This document shows positions 9,087 to 15,018 of a stretch of DNA of 26,795 bases, piece by piece (position 1 is the first letter of the stretch; the number at the start of each line of letters is the position of its first letter). Position numbers and translations under genes: made by a program. The stretch comes from an uncultured Agathobacter sp. (lineage in GTDB: Bacteria > Bacillota > Clostridia > Lachnospirales > Lachnospiraceae): NCBI GenBank assembly GCA_934358675.1, contig CAKRKX010000028.1:1-26795 (forward strand). Reading direction: 5' to 3'. The notes below the pieces were generated by a model, which made no database searches, was not told where the DNA came from, and saw only the letters and a program-made list of their open reading frames with translations.

Positions 9087-9111
9087 TTATGTAGTATTAA
9101 AAACTACATAA
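9087..9111 (+). repeat. Inverted repeat after cbiA
   Basis: TTATGTAGT (9087-9095) and ACTACATAA (9103-9111) are perfect 9-bp inverted arms around a 7-nt AT-rich loop. No T-run follows, so it is a poor intrinsic terminator. It may be a processing or stabilising hairpin at the end of the cobalamin transcript, or a second protein-binding site upstream of the next promoter. Confidence 0.4.
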
Positions 9112-9135
9112 CATGGAACAAAATACAATTTAACA

Positions 9136-9164
9136 TTGACAAAGATACAACGTTCTTCTATACT
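9136..9164 (+). promoter_or_regulatory. Sigma-A promoter of the FMN oxidoreductase gene
   Basis: TTGACA at 9136-9141, a 17-bp spacer, and TATACT at 9159-9164. The -35 is a perfect consensus match and the -10 matches 5 of 6. The predicted transcription start, about 9171, lies inside the palindrome at 9163-9195. Confidence 0.8.
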
Positions 9165-9195
9165 GAAAATTGTTTGATAGTCAAACAATTTTCAG
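9163..9195. promoter_or_regulatory. Perfect 33-bp palindromic operator (FabT/MarR-like)
   Basis: CTGAAAATTGTTTGA (9163-9177) and TCAAACAATTTTCAG (9181-9195) are perfect inverted arms of 15 bp with TAG between. The site overlaps the -10 box and the expected transcription start, the position of a classic repressor site. Its core TTTGATAGTCAAA is close to the streptococcal FabT (MarR family) consensus TTTGATTATCAAA, as I recall it. The RNA could also fold as a hairpin just before the ribosome site. Confidence 0.7.
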
Positions 9196-9211
9196 AGTAT
9201 GGAGGAAGCAA

Positions 9212-10297
9212 ATGAGTACAGTAGAACATAAATCGAAATTTAAGGAGCTTCGCATCGGTGATAAGATTGCGAAGCTTCCGATCATTCAGGGCGGAATGGG
9301 AGTTGGTGTAAGCCTGAGCCGCCTTGCAGGTGCTGTGGCAAAAGAGGGCGGAGTCGGCGTGATTTCAACAGCACAGATCGGGTACGATGAAGATGGTTTT
9401 GAGAACGACCAGGCAGAATGTAATCTGCGAGCTATTCGGAAACATATTAAGCGTGCAAAGGAGATTGCGTGCGGCAACGGACTTGTCGGTGTCAATATTA
9501 TGGCTGCCTTAAAGCATTATAAGGAGCATGTCAGAGCTGCTGTTGCTGCCGGAGCGGATGTGATCATTAGCGGTGCAGGTCTGCCAATGAATCTTCCTGA
9601 GTTGATCGGCGAAAAGTGCAGAACGAAGATCGCTCCGATCGTTTCGTCAAAACGTGCCACCCGGCTGATCTTAAAAATGTGGGCACATCATTATGACCGT
9701 ACCGCGGATTTTATTGTGATCGAGGGACCGAAGGCCGGCGGACATCTTGGCTTTTCCAATGAGCAGTTGAGTGATATTGCATCCATTGATTTTGACAGGG
9801 AAGTGCAGGAGATTGTTGCCTGCAAAGAAGAATACGAAGAGAAGTTTCACACAAAGATTCCGGTTATTGTTGCCGGTGGGGTGTTTGACCATAAAGATAT
9901 TGTTCATGCGATGGAACTGGGGGCAGATGGGGTTCAGATTGCCAGCCGATTTGTGGCGACAAAAGAATGCGATGCTTCAGAGGCATATAAACAGGCATAT
10001 GTGGCGGCTTCAGAAGCGGATGTGGAGATTATTCAAAGTCCGGTCGGAATGCCGGGGCGTGCGCTTCACAATGCGTTTATCGATCGCCTGAAGAATGACC
10101 GGCTTCCAATAAAAAAATGCTACAACTGTCTTGAAAAATGTAATCCGGCAAAAGTTCCGTATTGCATTACCAAAGCTTTGATCGATGCGGTAAAAGGAGA
10201 CGTTGAAAACGGACTGGTATTCTGTGGAGCAAATGTCGGAAGAATCCATAAAATGACAACCGTGCACGAATTGATGCAGGAATTGACACAAGCATAG
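9212..10297 (+). CDS. NAD(P)H-dependent FMN oxidoreductase, nitronate monooxygenase / FabK-like
   Basis: A 361-aa TIM-barrel flavoprotein of the nitronate monooxygenase/enoyl-ACP reductase II superfamily. IIQGGMGVGVSLSRLAGAVA is the N-terminal FMN region, EGPKAGGHLG carries the conserved His, and IPVIVAGGVFD and ADGVQIASRFVATKEC form the phosphate-binding end of the barrel. It is longer than FabK (about 315 aa) because of a C-terminal segment with CX2CX3CX7C (CYNC...C...YC). The true reaction, nitronate oxidation or fatty-acid enoyl reduction, cannot be told from sequence; the FabT-like operator hints at lipid metabolism. ATG at 9212 follows GGAGGA at 9201-9206. The frame is open back to 9170, but that would start before the expected mRNA 5' end. 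It appears to be transcribed alone and meets a convergent gene at its stop. Confidence 0.85.
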   Translation: MSTVEHKSKFKELRIGDKIAKLPIIQGGMGVGVSLSRLAGAVAKEGGVGVISTAQIGYDEDGFENDQAECNLRAIRKHIKRAKEIACGNGLVGVNIMAALKHYKEHVRAAVAAGADVIISGAGLPMNLPELIGEKCRTKIAPIVSSKRATRLILKMWAHHYDRTADFIVIEGPKAGGHLGFSNEQLSDIASIDFDREVQEIVACKEEYEEKFHTKIPVIVAGGVFDHKDIVHAMELGADGVQIASRFVATKECDASEAYKQAYVAASEADVEIIQSPVGMPGRALHNAFIDRLKNDRLPIKKCYNCLEKCNPAKVPYCITKALIDAVKGDVENGLVFCGANVGRIHKMTTVHELMQELTQA

Positions 10298-10507
10298 CTA
10301 TTTTTTCTTAATATGAATCTCCGGAATTGCCACGCTGTCATAGCAGGCGTCCGGGGATTCCTCCACTTTTGGGTCAGACTTTGACTCTGTGACTTTATGC
10401 GTGTGGATCTCCGGAATTGCCACATTGTCGTAAGTAAGATCGTAATGATGTTTTTTCTGTTTTTCAGCATTGGCACGTTTCTGAAACAATTTCATAAATA
10501 ATCCCAT
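10298..10507 (-). CDS. 69-aa protein with duplicated YDxVAIPEIHxxK motif
   Basis: I do not recognise this family. The 69-aa soluble, charged protein has no signal peptide or membrane segment. Its N-terminus, MGLFMKLFQKR, could be a short amphipathic helix. The motif YDNVAIPEIHTHK (residues 26-38) returns as YDSVAIPEIHIKK (56-68), exactly 30 residues later. The DNA shows the same 17-bp repeat at 10317-10333 and 10407-10423 (90-bp offset). The start has a GGGGG-rich Shine-Dalgarno-like site (rc AAGGGGGA), and a second Met lies at codon 5. It begins 18 bp after gltS and is probably cotranscribed with gltS and the TAXI gene. Its stop codon abuts that of the opposing oxidoreductase with no bases between. 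The two spaced copies suggest that the motif itself is functional. Confidence 0.7.
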   Translation of the reverse strand: MGLFMKLFQKRANAEKQKKHHYDLTYDNVAIPEIHTHKVTESKSDPKVEESPDACYDSVAIPEIHIKKK

Positions 10508-10525
10508 AATAAGTATCCCCCTTAG

Positions 10526-11713
10526 TTATAGCACATTGATAAAAAATGTGATCACAAGACTGTTGATGAAATCTGCAAAGAGACTTCCGATCAGCGGGAT
10601 GAGCAGATATGCCTTTACGGAAGGAACATAGCGGTCGCACAAAGCCTGCATGTTTGCCATCGCATTCGGTGTGGCACCCATACCGAATCCGCATGTTCCG
10701 GCGACGAGCACAGCAGCATCGTAATCTCTTCCCATAATGTTAAACTCGATAAAGTAAGTAAAGATCGCAATCAGTACAACCTGTGAAGCAAGCAGCACAA
10801 CGAGCGGTAATGCGAGCTCAGATAATTCCCAAAGCTTTAAGGTGATCATTGCCATACCTAAAAACAGGGAAAGCGAGATACCACCCAGGTCGTTGATCTC
10901 ACCCATGTGGATCGTAAAATGTCCGGTGTATTCCGCAATGTTACGGATGAGTGCCGCGGCGATCATCGCGCCGATGTAGATCGGGAACGTCAGGCCTGTC
11001 TTGGTCAGAAGCCACGAGATGATCGTTCCGAGTCCGATCGCAAGGATGAGCTGGAAGACAGCGGCGGCATACAGGTTGGTGTGACGCTCATGCTTCTTCT
11101 CATCCTCGACCAGTAAGCTGTCATCGCCCGAAACGGCGGTGGAAAGCAGATTTTTCTTCTCCACAAGGCGTTTGCCGAGCGGTCCGCCGACAAGACTTCC
11201 GGCGATCAGACCGAAGGTTGCGGCTGCGGTACAGATCGTGGTGGCACCGCTTACGTTGAAATCCTCGAGAACCGGGCCAAACGCACCGGCGGTTCCGTGT
11301 CCGCCGACCATGGAGATCGATCCGGTACACATACCGATGAGCGGGTTGATGTGAAGCAGCTCGGAGAGTCCCACAGCAACCAGATTCTGCGTGATAATAA
11401 GCGCAATGACAAGGGTAAGGAATACAGCCATGGCTTTACCGCCGCTTTTCAATACTTTCAGGTTCGCCTGAAAGCCGACGGAGGTAAAGAACAGTACCAT
11501 GCAAACCTCACGGAGTGTGTCATCGAACGAGAAATCGGCAAGTCCGCTGACATGACCGACACAGGTCATGATCGCAAAAAGAAGTCCGCCGATTACAGGT
11601 GCGGGGATACAGAATTTTTCGAGAAAACTGATCCGCCGTCTTAAGAAGCTGCCGAGCATCAGCACTAAGACTGCCACGGCAAGCGTTTGATACATATCTA
11701 ACTGAATTTTCAT
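10526..11713 (-). CDS. gltS: Sodium/glutamate symporter family protein (GltS)
   Basis: A 395-aa integral membrane protein of the ESS (GltS) family, close to the normal length of about 400 aa. It is hydrophobic throughout, with two inverted halves. Family stretches include FCIPAPVIGGLLFA, VLFFTSVGFQANLKVLKSGGK, GMCTGSISMVGGHGTAGAFGP in the first half, and the matching VLVAGTCGFGMGATPNAMANMQA in the second half. The two glycine-rich re-entrant loops are where GltS binds sodium and substrate. It starts 14 bp after the TAXI gene stop, with AAAGGA 6 nt upstream of its ATG. Pairing with a binding protein is unusual for GltS, so the substrate could be glutamate or another dicarboxylate. Confidence 0.92.
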   Translation of the reverse strand: MKIQLDMYQTLAVAVLVLMLGSFLRRRISFLEKFCIPAPVIGGLLFAIMTCVGHVSGLADFSFDDTLREVCMVLFFTSVGFQANLKVLKSGGKAMAVFLTLVIALIITQNLVAVGLSELLHINPLIGMCTGSISMVGGHGTAGAFGPVLEDFNVSGATTICTAAATFGLIAGSLVGGPLGKRLVEKKNLLSTAVSGDDSLLVEDEKKHERHTNLYAAAVFQLILAIGLGTIISWLLTKTGLTFPIYIGAMIAAALIRNIAEYTGHFTIHMGEINDLGGISLSLFLGMAMITLKLWELSELALPLVVLLASQVVLIAIFTYFIEFNIMGRDYDAAVLVAGTCGFGMGATPNAMANMQALCDRYVPSVKAYLLIPLIGSLFADFINSLVITFFINVL

Positions 11714-11727
11714 AGAATTCCTTTCTT

Positions 11728-12684
11728 TTATTCGGTCAAAACGGTGATTCCCTGTTCCTCATAGTAGGCTGCAGCGCCCGGGTGGAATGGAATCGTAATT
11801 CCCTTCGTTGCCGATGAGGCGTCAAGCTTTAAATTGAGTGAAGTCGCATATTGCAGATCACTTGTGTGATCGTAGAGTGCGGCGGTCAGTTCATTGACGG
11901 TTTCCGTGGAAAGCTTGTCGGATGCCAGCAGCACGGACTGTACCGCAAGTGTCTGTACATCGGATTCCTGACCGGTGTAGGTTCCGGCAGGAATGGTGTA
12001 TTCGCTGTAGAACGGATACGCTTTCAAAAGTCTGCTGCTGCAGTCATCATCGATGTCTAGAAAACGGATGCCACAGGAGCGTGCAAGTTCTTCGATCACG
12101 CTGGTCGTAACACCGGCAGTACAGAAGAATGCATCGATCTCACCGGAAGCAAGCTTGTCCGCCGCTTCGGTGTAATCGAGCTGTACCATGGTGACGAGCT
12201 CGGATGTCAGTCCGCTCATTTTTAAGATCTGTTTCGCGTTGTTCTCGGTTCCGGATTCCTCGGCACCGATGCTCACGGTTTTGCCCTGCAGATCATTTAA
12301 TGTTTCGATGTCGGAATCGGCACGGACAACGATCTGGCAGGCTTCCGGATAGAGCGAAGCAATCGCTTTGTATCCCTGATACGGTTTGCCCTTAAAGATT
12401 CCGGTTCCGCTATAGGCATCGTCGATGAAATCGTTCTGGGCGATACCAAGTTCGATGTAGCCTCCGGAGAGAAGTCTCAAGTTTGCAGCCGAACCGGCAG
12501 TTGTTTTGACTTCAAACTGGTAATCGGCATTGTCCTTTGCGACCAGTCCGGTAAAAGCAGAGGCGAACGGATAATACATTCCGCCGACGTCCGCCGCTCC
12601 GAAGCGGATCGTGCTGCCGAGCTGTCCGCATCCCGCGAGAAAAAGCAGGCACAGACAAAGCAAAAGGCATAATTTTTTCTTCAT
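11728..12684 (-). CDS. TAXI-family solute-binding lipoprotein
   Basis: A 318-aa extracytoplasmic binding protein of the TAXI (TRAP-associated immunogenic) family. A lysine-rich start and hydrophobic run end in the lipobox LAGC (Cys 19), so it should be a diacylglyceryl-anchored lipoprotein outside the membrane. GAADVGGMYYPFASAFTGLV and AGSAANLRLLSGGYIELGIAQND are the TAXI signature segments. GEIDAFFCTAGVTT and the C-terminal HPGAAAYYEEQG also fit the family. TAXI proteins normally feed a fused TRAP QM membrane protein; none is next to this gene, and the partner position is taken by GltS. AGGAGG lies 11 nt upstream of the start, a long spacing. A three-codon ORF (ATG ACA TCA TGA) fills that gap and overlaps the start. 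Confidence 0.9.
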   Translation of the reverse strand: MKKKLCLLLCLCLLFLAGCGQLGSTIRFGAADVGGMYYPFASAFTGLVAKDNADYQFEVKTTAGSAANLRLLSGGYIELGIAQNDFIDDAYSGTGIFKGKPYQGYKAIASLYPEACQIVVRADSDIETLNDLQGKTVSIGAEESGTENNAKQILKMSGLTSELVTMVQLDYTEAADKLASGEIDAFFCTAGVTTSVIEELARSCGIRFLDIDDDCSSRLLKAYPFYSEYTIPAGTYTGQESDVQTLAVQSVLLASDKLSTETVNELTAALYDHTSDLQYATSLNLKLDASSATKGITIPFHPGAAAYYEEQGITVLTE

Positions 12685-12712
12685 GATGTCATATTCCTCC
12701 TGTGATAATCTA

Positions 12713-12741
12713 TTGAAAAAAAGTTGTTTGCATTATATGAT
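12713..12741 (+). promoter_or_regulatory. Sigma-A promoter for nfo
   Basis: TTGAAA at 12713-12718, a 17-bp spacer and TATGAT at 12736-12741. Both boxes match the consensus at 5 of 6. Transcription should start near 12748, at the edge of the palindrome 12747-12766. Confidence 0.6.
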
Positions 12742-12746
12742 GAGTA

Positions 12747-12766
12747 AAGCGCGTACTTTCGCGCTT
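12747..12766. promoter_or_regulatory. Palindrome over divergent TAXI/nfo start sites
   Basis: AAGCGCG (12747-12753) and CGCGCTT (12760-12766) are perfect inverted arms with a 6-nt spacer. The site is GC-rich in an otherwise AT-rich intergenic region. It falls on the predicted +1 of both divergent promoters, so it could be a shared operator or a 5' stabilising hairpin on either transcript. It does not resemble the Firmicute LexA box. Confidence 0.5.
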
Positions 12767-12767
12767 C

Positions 12768-12776
12768 ATTATAGCA
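12768..12776 (-). promoter_or_regulatory. Extended -10 promoter of the TAXI-gltS operon
   Basis: Read on the minus strand the sequence is TGCTATAAT, a perfect -10 box with the TGN extension. No convincing -35 box lies 17 bp upstream, which an extended -10 can tolerate. The start would be near 12761, giving a leader of about 76 nt. Confidence 0.6.
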
Positions 12777-12806
12777 TAAAAAACGAAAAATTATAGGAGT
12801 AATCAT

Positions 12807-13676
12807 ATGGAAAATATAAAAATCGGTTCCCATGTCGGGATGGCGGGCAAGGAAATGTTTCTTGCATCGGTGAAGGAAGCTCACAGTTACGGAGCCAATG
12901 TGCTGATGCTCTATACAGGAGCACCGCAGAACACGAGACGGAAGGAAATCAGGGATTTAAATATAGAAGAGGGCTGGGAATATGCCAAAGAAGCCGGAAT
13001 TGAGGAGATTGTGGTGCATGCGCCGTACATCATCAATCTGGCGAATACCGTAAAACCGGAGACCTTTGAGCTTGCCGTGGAGTTTCTGGAAAAGGAGATC
13101 AAACGCACTGCAGCGATGCGAAGCAAAATTCTTGTGCTGCATCCGGGATCAGCGCTGGATGCCGGCGCTGAGGCAGGTATCGCACAGGCGGTAAAAGGAC
13201 TGAATATGGTGCTCGATGACAATGCGGATGATGTGTATATTGCACTTGAAACGATGGCGGGCAAAGGCAGTGAGATCGGGCGCACGTTTGAGGAATTGAA
13301 GATGATCTACGACGGTGTGCATAAGAAGGATCGCCTGAGAGTCTGCTTTGATACCTGTCACGTCAACGATGCGGGATATGATCTCATCAACAATTACGAG
13401 GGTGTTTTCCGGAAATTCGATGAGGTGATCGGACTCGAGCAGATCGCGGTCTTTCATATCAATGACAGTTTAAATCCGCTCGGGGCGCACAAGGACCGCC
13501 ACGCGAACATCGGAGCGGGAACGATCGGTTTTGAGACGCTGCACCGCGTGGTACATGATCCGCGTTTTATTGATATACCAAAAATTTTGGAGACACCGTG
13601 GCTTTGCGCTGAGGGCGAGACCAAAAAGACGATCCCTCCGTATAAGGAAGAGATCGCGCGTCTGCGCGAAGCGTAA
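12807..13676 (+). CDS. nfo: Endonuclease IV (AP endonuclease)
   Basis: A 289-aa TIM-barrel zinc enzyme that cuts the DNA backbone 5' of abasic sites in base-excision repair. It starts with [12 protein letters not shown]. The zinc-ligand segments are all present: [68 protein letters not shown] and ILETPW. Length and order are normal. AGGAG at 12795-12799 is 7 nt before the ATG. It is divergent from the TAXI operon and 66 bp upstream of the M14 peptidase. It has a plausible promoter of its own. Confidence 0.97.
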   Translation: MENIKIGSHVGMAGKEMFLASVKEAHSYGANVLMLYTGAPQNTRRKEIRDLNIEEGWEYAKEAGIEEIVVHAPYIINLANTVKPETFELAVEFLEKEIKRTAAMRSKILVLHPGSALDAGAEAGIAQAVKGLNMVLDDNADDVYIALETMAGKGSEIGRTFEELKMIYDGVHKKDRLRVCFDTCHVNDAGYDLINNYEGVFRKFDEVIGLEQIAVFHINDSLNPLGAHKDRHANIGAGTIGFETLHRVVHDPRFIDIPKILETPWLCAEGETKKTIPPYKEEIARLREA

Positions 13677-13742
13677 TCCGGCAGGTACATCACATGAGAA
13701 AAAGCATAATCTATATAGAATGTGAAGAAAAGTGTGATGTGA

Positions 13743-15011
13743 ATGAAAAATTTATATCCGGGAGATTGGGGAATTTTAGTAAAATACGTGCAGCTTGCCT
13801 TAAGGCGGGCAGGATATGAGGTGGCGACGGATGGGGACTTCGGGCCGAAAACCTGTCGTGCCTTAGAATCTTTTGTCGGCGAGAATAAGGCGTGTGTGGT
13901 CAATGATGCAGCGTGGAATCTGCTGCTTCCTTATCTGAGGGGGTACACGACACATATCGTAAAGTCCGGTGACAGTTTTTACAGTATTGCAAAGATGCAT
14001 AACACAACGGTCGATCGCATCCGGCAGGCAAATCCGGATGCGCAGGAGGATAATCTGACGATCGGAACGATGCTTACAGTGCCGTTTGATTATGATCTGG
14101 TGGAAGAGTCGTTTCCCTATACTTCGATGCTCACGGAATGGGTGATCGACGGACTGCAGATGCGTTATCCGTTTGTCGAGACAGGAAGTATCGGGCTGAG
14201 TGTGATGGGCAATGCCATTCCTTATATCAAAATCGGAAACGGCCCGACAGAAGTGGCTTACAATGCATCGTTTCACGCAAACGAAAGCATTACGACACCG
14301 GTGCTCCTTAAGTTCGCGGAGCAGCTTTTGCAGGCGTATGCGACGGAAGAGCCGTATGAGGGCGTGAATGCCCCGAATTTGTTTGAAGAGTTTTCACTGT
14401 ATCTTGTTCCGCTTGTGAACCCGGATGGTGTGGATCTGGTCAACGGCCTTCTGGATTCCGGTCGCTTTTACCGGAATGCGAAGCGGATCGCAGTTGCATT
14501 TCCGAAGATCGCGTTTCCGGACGGCTGGAAAGCCAACATCCGCGGTGTGGACTTGAATCTGCAATTCCCGGCAGGATGGCACGAAGCCAAACGGATCAAG
14601 TACGCGCTTGGATATGACCGTCCGTCACCGCGTGATTATGTCGGTCCGATGCCTCTTTCCGAGCCGGAAAGTGTGGCGATGTATCAGTTTACGAAGCTCC
14701 ATGATTTTGCGCTGATCCTTGCCTACCACACGCAGGGCGAGGTCATTTACTGGCGCTATCTCAACTATGAGCCGGAGAAGTCGTATGTGATTGCACAGTA
14801 TTTTGCAAGTGTGAGCGGTTACGCGGTGGAAGAGACACCGGGTGAATCCGGTTATGCGGGCTACAAGGACTGGTTCATTCAGGAATATGACCGCCCGGGT
14901 TATACCATTGAAGCGGGAAAAGGTGTCAATCCGCTGCCGATGGATCAGTTTGATAAAATTTACGAAGACAATGTGGGCATTCTGCTCGGGGGAATGACCG
15001 AACTGGAATAG
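13743..15011 (+). CDS. LysM and peptidoglycan-binding M14 metallopeptidase (gamma-D-glutamyl-diamino acid endopeptidase type)
   Basis: A 422-aa protein. Residues 1-66 form a PG_binding_1-like domain (GDWGILVKYVQLALRRAGY, DGDFGPKT). Residues 70-114 are a LysM domain (HIVKSGDSFYSIAKMHNTTVDRIRQANP). Residues 120-422 are a zinc carboxypeptidase-like M14 domain with His178 and Glu181 (FHANES), His329 (YHTQGE) and catalytic Glu390 (YTIEAGKG). RGVDLNLQFPAGW resembles the YqgT/ENP I endopeptidases, which cut the gamma-D-Glu-diaminopimelate bond of peptidoglycan. No signal peptide is present, as in the spore-associated ENP I. Its role may therefore be in the mother cell, or in muropeptide recycling. 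A TGA overlaps the ATG immediately upstream, so the start is fixed, though no good ribosome site is seen. Confidence 0.88.
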   Translation: MKNLYPGDWGILVKYVQLALRRAGYEVATDGDFGPKTCRALESFVGENKACVVNDAAWNLLLPYLRGYTTHIVKSGDSFYSIAKMHNTTVDRIRQANPDAQEDNLTIGTMLTVPFDYDLVEESFPYTSMLTEWVIDGLQMRYPFVETGSIGLSVMGNAIPYIKIGNGPTEVAYNASFHANESITTPVLLKFAEQLLQAYATEEPYEGVNAPNLFEEFSLYLVPLVNPDGVDLVNGLLDSGRFYRNAKRIAVAFPKIAFPDGWKANIRGVDLNLQFPAGWHEAKRIKYALGYDRPSPRDYVGPMPLSEPESVAMYQFTKLHDFALILAYHTQGEVIYWRYLNYEPEKSYVIAQYFASVSGYAVEETPGESGYAGYKDWFIQEYDRPGYTIEAGKGVNPLPMDQFDKIYEDNVGILLGGMTELE

Positions 15012-15018
15012 GAAAAAG

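Noticed and set aside
11728..12684. TAXI gene as part of a TRAP transporter with an adjacent membrane subunit
   Set aside because: The neighbour on the same strand has GltS motifs, not DctM/QM ones, and the other neighbour is nfo on the opposite strand.
13687..13740. Inverted repeat ACATCACA/TGTGATGT between nfo and the peptidase
   Set aside because: The arms are 38 nt apart and a shorter 6-bp alternative exists, so neither an operator nor a stable hairpin can be argued.
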